From Verrucomicrobiales bacterium (GTDB taxonomy: Bacteria > Verrucomicrobiota > Verrucomicrobiia > Verrucomicrobiales > DEV007), in the NCBI GenBank assembly GCA_013003335.1, contig JABDJT010000080.1:1-12975 (forward strand): 12,975 nt of DNA, in the 5' to 3' direction. The first letter of the stretch is position 1, and each line of letters begins with the position of its first letter. The notes under the pieces were generated by a model. The model searched no databases, was not told the DNA's origin, and saw only the letters and a program-made list of their open reading frames with translations. Both the position numbers and the translations under genes were made by a program. This document shows, one piece after another, positions 1 through 5,758 of this stretch.

Positions 1-166
1 CGTTTTTCGCTTCGAAGGTGATCACCTCGGCGCGGGGCGTCCAGCCATCGGTCGTTTTCCCGTCGAACAGATCGATCCATTTTTCTTCCGCCTGCGTGAA
101 AAACGGGGTGAAGAGGGAAACCAGGGCAGCAAAAATCGGGCATCGTGTCATCACCCGAGTATCCAT
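1..166 (-). CDS. Secreted DUF1080 (3-keto-disaccharide hydrolase-type) protein, 5' end only
   Basis: This reads leftward and runs off the window, so only about 55 codons are seen. It opens with a hydrophobic signal peptide (PIFAALVSLFTPFFTQA, cleavage likely just after that Ala), then EEKWIDLFDGKTTDGW. The WxxLFDGKxxDGW block is the classic start of the DUF1080 family, a concanavalin-like fold whose studied members hydrolyse 3-keto-glycosides. The protein is therefore probably exported to the periplasm or outside the cell. The start is uncertain: ATG at 166 or ATG at 151 (the latter gives MTRCPIF...), and neither has a strong ribosome binding site. It lies 58 bp downstream of sufU on the same strand, with a 3'-end repeat between them. 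The family call rests on one short motif in the right position after a signal peptide; the catalytic part is not visible. Confidence 0.7.
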   Translation of the reverse strand, partial: MDTRVMTRCPIFAALVSLFTPFFTQAEEKWIDLFDGKTTDGWTPRAEVITFEAKN

Positions 167-210
167 CCGGGCCTGCCGGTTTTGAAGGACAAATTTTCCG
201 CACAAACAAA

Positions 211-249
211 CGAACAGGCTCTGTTCATCCAACCGACCCTGTTGACTCC
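211..249 (-). repeat. 3'-end palindromic repeat, copy A (sufU)
   Basis: Core at 213-243. On the minus strand the arms are AACAGGGTC and GAGCCTGTT, complementary except for one pair. The core matches copy E at 26 of 31 positions. It overlaps the end of sufU: the sufU stop codon (225-227) lies in the loop, and the repeat encodes the residues ESTGSVG. There is no U-tract after the hairpin, so it is not a standard intrinsic terminator. Confidence 0.75.
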
Positions 250-707
250 TTTTCGCCCCCCTCGGTCGATACTTCTGCCTTGTCATTCAGCGCGGCGGCC
301 AGGGTGTGCCATGCGAGAGTGGCGCATTTCACCCGTGCCGGAAATTTGCGGACCCCGATCAGAGCAGCCAGCTCGCCGATTTCGAAGGGATCGATATCCG
401 GCTCCTCTTTCGAAGTCAAAATCTCGAGCACTTCGGCGATTTTTGCTTCCAATTCCGCGCCACCCAGATTCTTGACATTTTCCGTCATGATCGAAGCCGA
501 TGCCCTGGAAATCGCGCAGCCTTCCCCGGAAAACTGCACCGCTTCAATCTGGTCGGCTCCGCCGCGGACGAACACTTTTAATCGATCCCCGCACAACGGG
601 TTGTATCCCTCCGCTTCATGATCCCGCGGGTCGAGTTCGCCTTCGTTTCGGGGGCGCTTGTTGTGGCTCAGGATGATTTCCTGGTAAAGATCGTCGAGGT
701 CGTCCAT
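225..707 (-). CDS. sufU: SufU-type Fe-S cluster assembly protein (NifU/IscU N-terminal-like)
   Basis: This 160-aa cytoplasmic protein of the SufU/IscU fold works with a cysteine desulfurase (SufS) in Fe-S cluster assembly. The opening LYQEIILSHNKRPRN is typical of SufU. The three conserved Cys and the Asp are all present: Cys39-Gly-Asp41 (NPLCGD), Cys64 (GEGCAIS) and Cys128 (RVKCATLAWHTL). The segment of about 18 residues before Cys128, which separates SufU from IscU, is also there (GELAALIGVRKFPARVKC). I chose the start at 707 (MDDLDDLYQ) because it fits the family's N-terminus; an upstream in-frame ATG at 773 would overlap bioA by 26 bp. The last 20 or so residues (AEVSTEGGEKESTGSVG) are not family-like, and the final seven are encoded by a dispersed repeat. 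No sufS or other suf gene is visible nearby. It is transcribed divergently from bioA. Confidence 0.93.
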   Translation of the reverse strand: MDDLDDLYQEIILSHNKRPRNEGELDPRDHEAEGYNPLCGDRLKVFVRGGADQIEAVQFSGEGCAISRASASIMTENVKNLGGAELEAKIAEVLEILTSKEEPDIDPFEIGELAALIGVRKFPARVKCATLAWHTLAAALNDKAEVSTEGGEKESTGSVG

Positions 708-747
708 GTCCGGTTGTTCGCTGGAGAATACGTCAGAGTCCGCTACA
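708..747. promoter_or_regulatory. Divergent sufU/bioA spacer (40 bp)
   Basis: This 40-bp gap between two divergent start codons must hold, or sit beside, the 5' signals of both genes. I see no clear -35/-10 pair and no convincing Shine-Dalgarno for either start; a GGAG at 723-726 is too far from the bioA ATG. TACAAT at 744-749 resembles a -10 box but overlaps the bioA start codon. Confidence 0.3.
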
Positions 748-2031
748 ATGGCGAAAAAATTGAACCCGGACACCGAAAAACTCCGTCATCTCGACAAGCA
801 GCACCTCTGGCATCCGTTCACACAGATGAAAGAGTGGTGCGCTCCCGGTCACGATCCTATTGTGATTGAGTCCGGCAGGGGGGCGATTTTGACCGACTCG
901 GAAGGCAACCAGTACATCGACGGGAACGCCACGATCTGGACCAACGTGCATGGCCATTCTTATCCGGCGATCGTTGAGGCCATTCAACAACAGGCGGAAA
1001 AGCTGGCTCACTGTTCCGCCCTCGGATTCACCAATGAACCGGCGATTCGGCTGGCAAAAGCGCTGGTTGAACTCACCCCCGAATCTCTCTCCCGCGTTTT
1101 CTTTACGGATGACGGATCGACCGCAATCGAATGCGCCTGCAAAATGGCCATTCAGTTTCGCCAACTCAGCGGTGAGCCGGACCGGACCCGGTTTTTGGGT
1201 TTCGATCACGCCTATCACGGCGATACCGCCGGCGCAGCCTCGCTCGGGGGGATTGCAACGTTTCACGACCGCTTTGAGAAGACGGGATTTGACGTCACGC
1301 ATGTTGCCGGACTCGATGAATTGCGGCAAATGTCTCCAGAAGAAATCCGGAAAATCACCGCAATCACCATCGAGCCACTAATCCAGGGAGCCGCCGGGAT
1401 GCAGCTCTGGCCATCCGGAATGCTCACCGAGCTTCGCGCCTGGTGTGATAAATCGGGCGTTTTCCTGATCTACGACGAAGTCATGACCGGGTTCGGCAAA
1501 ACCGGTACGATGTTTGCATTCGAACAGGAAACGGAGGCGACCCCTGATTTCCTCTGCCTCGCAAAGGGTCTGACCGGCGGAACGATTCCCCTGGCAGCAA
1601 CGCTCACAACGGACCGGGTGTTCGAGGCCTTCATCGGCGGCCCGGAGCAAACGTTTTACTACGGACACAGTTATTGTGGAAATCCGCTGGGTTGTGCCGC
1701 CGGGTTGGCCAACCTGCGGGTTTTTGAAACGGAAAAGGTACTCGAATCATTGCCCCAAAAAATCGGGATGTTCTCCGCAGCGCTCGAAGCAGCCTTCCGG
1801 GACCATCCCAACGTGACCGATGTTCGCCAACTTGGTTTGATCGCCGGAATCGATGTGAGCGGCACGACAGGAAACGAAGTCTGCATCGCAGCACGACAGC
1901 ACAGATTGCTGACCCGTCCAATTCGTGACACGCTTGTATTGATGCTGCCCCTGTGCATTTCCGGGGCACAGATTCGCGAGGCAGTGCAAGCCCTGCGAAA
2001 AGGGTTGGACGAATCAACAGGGTTGGATTGA
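748..2031 (+). CDS. bioA: Adenosylmethionine-8-amino-7-oxononanoate aminotransferase (DAPA synthase)
   Basis: This class-III PLP aminotransferase of 427 aa (E. coli BioA is 429) converts KAPA to DAPA in biotin synthesis, using S-adenosylmethionine as amino donor. BioA hallmarks are the LWHPFTQMKEW block near residue 20, DGNATIWTNVHGHSYP, FFTDDGSTAIECACKMA, the HAYHGDTAGAASLGG loop, the cofactor Asp at 243 (IYDEVMTGFGKTG), the Schiff-base Lys273 (CLAKGLTGG) and YGHSYCGNPLGCAA. I preferred ATG 748 (MAKKLNPDTEKLRHLD) to an in-frame ATG at 706, which would overlap sufU. No Shine-Dalgarno is visible. The C-terminal tail ESTGLD and the TGA come from repeat copy B rather than from family sequence. 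No other biotin gene (bioB, F or D) is in the window, so bioA stands apart here. The EI24 gene starts 33 bp downstream. Confidence 0.93.
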   Translation: MAKKLNPDTEKLRHLDKQHLWHPFTQMKEWCAPGHDPIVIESGRGAILTDSEGNQYIDGNATIWTNVHGHSYPAIVEAIQQQAEKLAHCSALGFTNEPAIRLAKALVELTPESLSRVFFTDDGSTAIECACKMAIQFRQLSGEPDRTRFLGFDHAYHGDTAGAASLGGIATFHDRFEKTGFDVTHVAGLDELRQMSPEEIRKITAITIEPLIQGAAGMQLWPSGMLTELRAWCDKSGVFLIYDEVMTGFGKTGTMFAFEQETEATPDFLCLAKGLTGGTIPLAATLTTDRVFEAFIGGPEQTFYYGHSYCGNPLGCAAGLANLRVFETEKVLESLPQKIGMFSAALEAAFRDHPNVTDVRQLGLIAGIDVSGTTGNEVCIAARQHRLLTRPIRDTLVLMLPLCISGAQIREAVQALRKGLDESTGLD

Positions 2032-2052
2032 CGAACGAACCCTGTTTGATCG
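2011..2052 (+). repeat. 3'-end palindromic repeat, copy B (bioA)
   Basis: Core at 2016-2046. Perfect 9-bp arms AACAGGGTT (2016-2024) and AACCCTGTT (2038-2046) flank a 13-nt loop containing the bioA stop codon (2029-2031). The core matches copy E at 27 of 31 positions. The 42-bp unit matches copy C at 33 of 42. It sits between bioA and the EI24 gene on the same strand and has no U-tract. Confidence 0.8.
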
Positions 2053-2064
2053 AAATTACACGCC

Positions 2065-2829
2065 ATGGCCAGACGATCCGCAATCTCCCAAATTTTTTCC
2101 GGGCTGGGTGCCTACCTTCAAGTCCCGCGTGCGCTTTTCCGGTATGGGCTTTGGCCCTTCCAGTTTCTCCCGGCGGTCATCAGCCTCATTCTGAGCTTGG
2201 CGCTCTTTTTCGTTTTCTACCTGGCAGCAGACGGTTTCTCTGCCTGGATGGACGGTCTCATCGAGGTCCCGTGGGCCTGGCTGGACAAAACAATTTCCAT
2301 GTCCATCGCGATCCTCACATTCCTGGCCCTGCTGGCCGGTTTCTTCTTTGTTCACAAGCACCTTGTGCTGATTGTGCTTGCCCCGTTTCTCGGAAAAATC
2401 GCGGAAGAAACCCTGAAAGCCGTGAAGGGAGACGCATTTATCAAATCGGATCTGGGATTCGCGAAGGCATTGGCACGAGGCGCAAAGATTAACCTTCAAT
2501 ACATAGTCCGGGAGCTGTTTACGAACTTCCTCTTTCTCCTCTGTGGACTGATTCCCGTTCTCGGCTCAGCGATTTCCGCAGCGGGCATGTTCCTGACTCA
2601 GGCCCGGTTTCTCGGGTATGGGCTGATGGACTTTCCGCTCGAAAACCGCGGGCTGTCCGTGCCGGAAAGCGATTCGTTTGTAAAGGAGCGAAAAGGACTG
2701 TCGATTGGCCTGGGAAGCGGATACTTGCTTTTGATGATGATTCCGATCGTGGGCTGGATGTTCGCACCCACTTTCGGCACGGTCGCGGGGACCTTGAAAG
2801 CGTTGGAGGAACTGGAACAACCGGAGTGA
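2065..2829 (+). CDS. EI24/CysZ-family integral membrane protein
   Basis: This 254-aa inner-membrane protein matches the EI24 domain family, which includes the sulfate permease CysZ (about 250 aa). Hydrophobic segments are visible at about 33-55, 78-108, 150-178 and 214-242. The family signature LGYGLMDFPLENRGL is at 183-197, just after a Pro-Val-Leu-Gly turn, and a second such turn (PIVGWMFAPTFG) follows near 227. The short N-terminal part (FSGLGAYLQVPRALFRYGLWPFQFLPAVISL) also fits the family. Sulfate uptake is known for E. coli CysZ; many EI24 proteins outside gammaproteobacteria are uncharacterised and no cys genes are nearby, so the substrate is open. The start at ATG 2065 has no Shine-Dalgarno. 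It may be co-transcribed with bioA, from which it is separated by repeat B. Confidence 0.8.
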   Translation: MARRSAISQIFSGLGAYLQVPRALFRYGLWPFQFLPAVISLILSLALFFVFYLAADGFSAWMDGLIEVPWAWLDKTISMSIAILTFLALLAGFFFVHKHLVLIVLAPFLGKIAEETLKAVKGDAFIKSDLGFAKALARGAKINLQYIVRELFTNFLFLLCGLIPVLGSAISAAGMFLTQARFLGYGLMDFPLENRGLSVPESDSFVKERKGLSIGLGSGYLLLMMIPIVGWMFAPTFGTVAGTLKALEELEQPE

Positions 2830-2850
2830 TCGATTTTCTTGCAATCCTCT

Positions 2851-2885
2851 CGTTGAAGGCTAACACTCGACGTCTCTTTTTTTTT
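2851..2885 (+). terminator. Possible weak intrinsic terminator or leader hairpin before the epimerase gene
   Basis: CGTTGA (2851-2856) can pair with TCGACG (2867-2872) in a 6-bp stem with one G-U pair and a 10-nt loop. It is followed four bases later by nine T (2877-2885). The weak stem and the offset of the T-run make termination uncertain. The T-run ends 12 bp before the next start codon. Confidence 0.25.
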
Positions 2886-2897
2886 GACGACCAACTT

Positions 2898-3749
2898 ATG
2901 AAAATCGGATTCAATATGCTGCTGTGGGCCGGTCACGTGACCGAGGAACATTTTCCTGTTTTTGAGAAACTGAAAGCCGCCGGATATGACGGTGTGGAGA
3001 TTCCGATTTTTGATACGAGCGATCCGGCTCATTTTTCGACCATCGGTCAGGTCGCGAAAGACAACGGACTCGACGTCTGCGCCGTCACGATTTGCCCGAC
3101 TGACGAGCAAAGCCTGATTTCCACGGAAGCAAGCCATCGACAGGCTGGCGTGGATCACCTGAAAACCGTCGTTGAGTGTGCCGCCAACGCAGGCGTGGAA
3201 AATATTTGCGGACCCTATTACCAGGAGCTGTGCAACTTCACTGGCACCGGCCCGACCGAAGACGAAAAAGCATGGGCGGCCGAGGGTCATCGCCAGATGG
3301 CGGACGCGGCACAGGATGCCGACATTCGGCTCACGATCGAAGCACTGAATCGCTTTGAGTGTCATTTCCTGAACACGATGGAGCAGGCCAACGCCTACGT
3401 GAAACAGGTGAATCATCCGAATTTCTTCACGATGTACGACACATTCCACGCGAATATCGAAGAGAAGGATCCGCTTGGCGTTATCGAGCCCAACCTCGAC
3501 GTGATTCAGCACGTTCACATTTCCGCGAACGACCGTGGCACACCTGGCAAAGATCACACGCCAATCACTGAAACCATTCACATTTTCAAGCGCAACGGAT
3601 ACGACAACTGGATGGTGATCGAGGCGTTCGGCAACGCCCTTCCGGATCTCGCCGCCGCAACGCGGGTTTGGCGCCCGCTCTTCGAGAGCCCGGAAGAAGT
3701 CTACACCTTCGGCCTGAAACACATTCAGGACGCCCTCGCCAGCGCCTAA
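2898..3749 (+). CDS. TIM-barrel sugar isomerase/epimerase, D-tagatose/D-psicose 3-epimerase-like
   Basis: This 283-aa protein is of the xylose-isomerase-like TIM-barrel superfamily and probably a metal-dependent ketose 3-epimerase or relative. The four metal ligands known in D-psicose 3-epimerases can be placed: Glu148 (IEALNRFE), Asp181 (MYDTFHANIEE), His207 (HVHIS) and Glu242 (MVIEAFG). Their spacing equals that of the Agrobacterium enzyme (152, 185, 211, 246), shifted by four. Glu154 in NRFE and the DTFHxNIEE block are also typical. No signal peptide is seen, so it is cytoplasmic. I chose ATG 2898 (MKIGFNMLLW) because the barrel's first strand starts there; the in-frame upstream extension from 2826 overlaps the EI24 gene and a T-run. 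Automated annotation may call it a hydroxypyruvate isomerase family protein. The substrate is not decided by sequence. It converges with the UbiA-like gene, 10 bp apart. Confidence 0.8.
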   Translation: MKIGFNMLLWAGHVTEEHFPVFEKLKAAGYDGVEIPIFDTSDPAHFSTIGQVAKDNGLDVCAVTICPTDEQSLISTEASHRQAGVDHLKTVVECAANAGVENICGPYYQELCNFTGTGPTEDEKAWAAEGHRQMADAAQDADIRLTIEALNRFECHFLNTMEQANAYVKQVNHPNFFTMYDTFHANIEEKDPLGVIEPNLDVIQHVHISANDRGTPGKDHTPITETIHIFKRNGYDNWMVIEAFGNALPDLAAATRVWRPLFESPEEVYTFGLKHIQDALASA

Positions 3750-3759
3750 CCCCTTCTTC

Positions 3760-4572
3760 TCACAGAAACGCGAGGGGAAACGGCAGTAGCAGACAAAAAT
3801 CGGCGAATGCCCGAACAGTCGCCGGTGTGAGACGGTTCGCGAAAAGGTGAAGAACCGTCATCGACGAGGTTGCGATCATCATGGATGCGGTGGCTCGAAT
3901 CGGTCCGGTCAAAAGCAACAACGTGAGAACGATGCCGGCGATCAATAAATCGCCCCGAATCGAAGGCCACCAGGTAGCAGCTCCGCCCGGGTCATTCACC
4001 GAATCAGCTTCGTGATCCCGGGCGGAAATGACCAGGCAGTTGAACGCGGCCAGGAGCGCAAAATAGATCAGCGGACGGATCATCCCTTCCACCGGCCCGA
4101 TCGCTGCAAAAACGCCGGCAGCAAAAAAGAGTCCGACTCCGAATTCTTTCCCTGGAAATTTTTTACGGCGAACAAAGGGCGGCAGGACGAAAACCGAGAA
4201 ATAAATCGCGACCCCACCCGTGACGAGTAATCCGCGTTTCACAACTTCCACCGGCAAAAATCCACCCGACAGCAGAACAATTCCCGTGCCGAGCGGAAGC
4301 GCGAGCAGGATCGCCAACCCAATCCGGAACCGGCGGCCAATCCACAAACGGGCTGTCGCCTTTTCCCAATCCCGACACAGACGAACATCGATCAGGCGAT
4401 CCGCAAGATAGACGGACCAGACAGCACAAAACGCCGCCACGAACACAGACGGCTCAACCGTTTCCCCGAAGCCGCGGGCAAACAGCCAGATCCAAACGCA
4501 AACAACCGCCGGAGCATCCAGACCGAGAAAACTCGGCCAGTGCCACCAGCGATTTCGGTCCGCGCGTCTCAT
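3760..4572 (-). CDS. Polytopic membrane protein, probably UbiA-like prenyltransferase superfamily
   Basis: This 270-aa protein has about eight hydrophobic stretches. Two polar, Asp-bearing motifs sit after membrane segments: YLADRLIDV (55-63) and NCLVISARDHEAD (178-190). They are placed like the two Asp-rich motifs of UbiA-type prenyltransferases, with a KEFGVGLFFAAG segment (142-153) in between. The spacing and fold pattern fit, but the motifs are not canonical (no NDxxDxxxD), so the substrate and even catalytic activity are unsure. A GTG at 4608 would add 12 residues. I preferred ATG 4572 because it has one of the few good ribosome binding sites in the window, AAGGTGG about 6 bases upstream. 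It is transcribed away from tRNA-Leu. Confidence 0.5.
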   Translation of the reverse strand: MRRADRNRWWHWPSFLGLDAPAVVCVWIWLFARGFGETVEPSVFVAAFCAVWSVYLADRLIDVRLCRDWEKATARLWIGRRFRIGLAILLALPLGTGIVLLSGGFLPVEVVKRGLLVTGGVAIYFSVFVLPPFVRRKKFPGKEFGVGLFFAAGVFAAIGPVEGMIRPLIYFALLAAFNCLVISARDHEADSVNDPGGAATWWPSIRGDLLIAGIVLTLLLLTGPIRATASMMIATSSMTVLHLFANRLTPATVRAFADFCLLLPFPLAFL

Positions 4573-4632
4573 TTCAAGCCACCTTCGCGCTTGCACTCTG
4601 ACTGACACAATCGAAATTTTACCGTCCCCTGT
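4573..4632. promoter_or_regulatory. Divergent spacer between the UbiA-like gene and tRNA-Leu
   Basis: Leftward it carries a Shine-Dalgarno-like AAGGTGG (minus strand) just before the ATG at 4572. A TAAAAT (minus strand, 4616-4621) is close to a -10 box for the same gene, but no -35 is evident. Rightward, TTGCAC at 4591-4596 with GAAATT 16 bp later is only a weak candidate for the tRNA promoter. Confidence 0.3.
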
Positions 4633-4714
4633 GCCGGGGTGGTGAAATTGGTAGACACGCTTGATTTAGGATCAAGTGCAGCAATGCGTGCAGGTTCGAG
4701 TCCTGTCCCCGGTA
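4633..4714 (+). tRNA. tRNA-Leu, anticodon UAG
   Basis: The 82-nt cloverleaf folds cleanly. The acceptor stem is GCCGGGG with CCCCGGT (4707-4713, one G-U pair) and the discriminator base is A (4714). The D-arm contains AATTGGTAGA. The anticodon stem CTTGA/TCAAG encloses the loop TTTAGGA, giving anticodon TAG. A long variable arm (GCA-GCAA-TGC) marks a class II tRNA, as expected for leucine. The T-arm is GCAGG-TTCGAGT-CCTGT. The 3' CCA is not encoded; the gene is followed by TTAAC. A small membrane-protein gene starts 15 bp downstream. Confidence 0.96.
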
Positions 4715-4729
4715 TTAACTTCGAATTTC

Positions 4730-4990
4730 ATGAATCGAAAACGACAGGAATTGTTCGTCTTCACGCTGATTTTTTCGGTTCTCGTTTATCTCGTTTCCTA
4801 CATTGCGCTCCGGGAAACCAAGGCCTACAAAGCCCCCACTTCCCCGAGTTCAAAGTCCACCCTCCTGTTCGATCCCGCTCGAAAAGACCTACCCACGCTC
4901 TGGGGACTCCGGGCGAACCGATTTTACCGGCCCCTGACTTACCTCGATCGAAAAATCACGGGCATGCAGATCACATTCGTAAGGTGGTGA
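4730..4990 (+). CDS. Small single-pass membrane protein of unknown function (86 aa)
   Basis: I do not recognise a family. A short basic head (MNRKRQE) is followed by one strong hydrophobic helix (LFVFTLIFSVLVYLVSYIAL, about residues 8-27) and then a hydrophilic tail rich in Ser, Pro and Lys, ending in LRANRFYRPLTYLDRKITGMQITFVRW. The topology suggests an N-terminal anchor, possibly with the tail outside, though the basic residues also fit N-in. A longer frame opens inside the tRNA gene at 4676, but its first 18 residues would be translated tRNA, so ATG 4730 is the sensible start. The gene begins 15 bp after tRNA-Leu and could be read from the tRNA promoter. It ends 9 bp before repeat copy C and converges with the metallophosphoesterase gene. 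That it is coding is supported by the well-formed N-terminal membrane helix only. Confidence 0.6.
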   Translation: MNRKRQELFVFTLIFSVLVYLVSYIALRETKAYKAPTSPSSKSTLLFDPARKDLPTLWGLRANRFYRPLTYLDRKITGMQITFVRW

Positions 4991-4998
4991 AAACATCC

Positions 4999-5040
4999 CG
5001 ATTCGACAGGATCGATTCATCAATCCAACCCGGTTGATTC
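4999..5040 (-). repeat. 3'-end palindromic repeat, copy C (metallophosphoesterase)
   Basis: Core at 5005-5035. Read on the minus strand, the 42-bp unit matches copy B at 33 of 42 positions. The outer arms have decayed, but GGATTG/CGATCC (within 5009-5026) can form a different 6-bp stem with a 6-nt loop. The stop codon of the metallophosphoesterase gene (5020-5022) falls at the same loop position as in copy B. It lies in the 29-bp gap between two convergent genes and extends into one of them. Confidence 0.75.
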
Positions 5041-5730
5041 AAAAACCCGCTTCGCGCTGCAAACCCATTCGCGATGCGATACAGAACGCTCCGCAGGGCG
5101 GAATTGACCACCACCGGCCCACGGCGAGAACGCCGGCAACACCCAACGCTCTGCCCGATCCTCGTACGATTCCTGGATCAACGCCGGAACCCGCAAGGTG
5201 AGCCCGGCACCATCATGCAATCCAGCCGAGGGATGATGATGCCCGACAACTTCGATCAGATTTTTCACCCGATCCGAATTGATCGTCCGATGTCCGTGGT
5301 GAAACAGAAAGCCGTCGATTTCAAAATCTTCGACCCAGTCAAATTCGCGCCGCACGGCTCCCCGATCATGGTTTCCCGCAACCAGGACAGTCCGGGGAAC
5401 CAGCGCGACCATTCGGCTCAAGAACGCAACGGCATCGCTTCCGCCCACGCTGCTGTCCACCACGTCCCCCGCAAAAATCAGCGTTTCCGGCGAGTATTCG
5501 GAAATTAAATCCTGGAGGCGTTCCTCGACCGCAGCCCGCCCCCAGTCCGGCCACAACCCGCCGGCGGCCTGCCGTGAAACTTCATAGCCATAGTGAATAT
5601 CCGATACGCAGAGCCAGTTTCCCGCTTCATGAAAAAGAGCCAGCCGGCCATCGAGCCAAACTCCGTTTGCCACTTCCGCCCGGTCGATGGGACCGACGGT
5701 GGCAGTTGATTTTTCGCTCGCTTCGATCAT
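5020..5730 (-). CDS. Calcineurin-like metallophosphoesterase (PdeM-like)
   Basis: This 236-aa soluble phosphoesterase carries the five metal-binding blocks of the calcineurin-like superfamily in order: SDIHYG (Asp44, His46), FAGDVVDS (Asp89), AGNHDRG (Asn120, His121), HHGH (144-147) and GHHHPS (164-166). The region before the first motif (VWLDGRLALFHEAGNWLCVSDIHYG), with the whole body at about 230 aa, resembles the PdeM group (MJ0037-like), some members of which accompany DNA ligase/helicase genes. No such partners are seen here. It is probably a dinuclear-metal phosphodiesterase with unknown substrate. The final residues ESTGLD are encoded by repeat copy C. It starts only 28 bp from lysS, divergently. 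In-frame starts downstream would lose little, but ATG 5730 gives a normal length. Confidence 0.87.
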   Translation of the reverse strand: MIEASEKSTATVGPIDRAEVANGVWLDGRLALFHEAGNWLCVSDIHYGYEVSRQAAGGLWPDWGRAAVEERLQDLISEYSPETLIFAGDVVDSSVGGSDAVAFLSRMVALVPRTVLVAGNHDRGAVRREFDWVEDFEIDGFLFHHGHRTINSDRVKNLIEVVGHHHPSAGLHDGAGLTLRVPALIQESYEDRAERWVLPAFSPWAGGGQFRPAERSVSHREWVCSAKRVFESTGLD

Positions 5731-5758
5731 GCTGGCGCAGTTTCAAAATACGAATCTC

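Noticed and set aside
2598..3722. 374-codon antisense frame opposite the epimerase and EI24 genes
   Set aside because: The opposing strand encodes well-recognised proteins across the whole span; this frame shows no family motif.
4639..5037. Open frame running through tRNA-Leu and the small membrane-protein gene
   Set aside because: Its first part is translated tRNA, and the rest is out of frame with the better 86-aa protein, which has a proper membrane helix.
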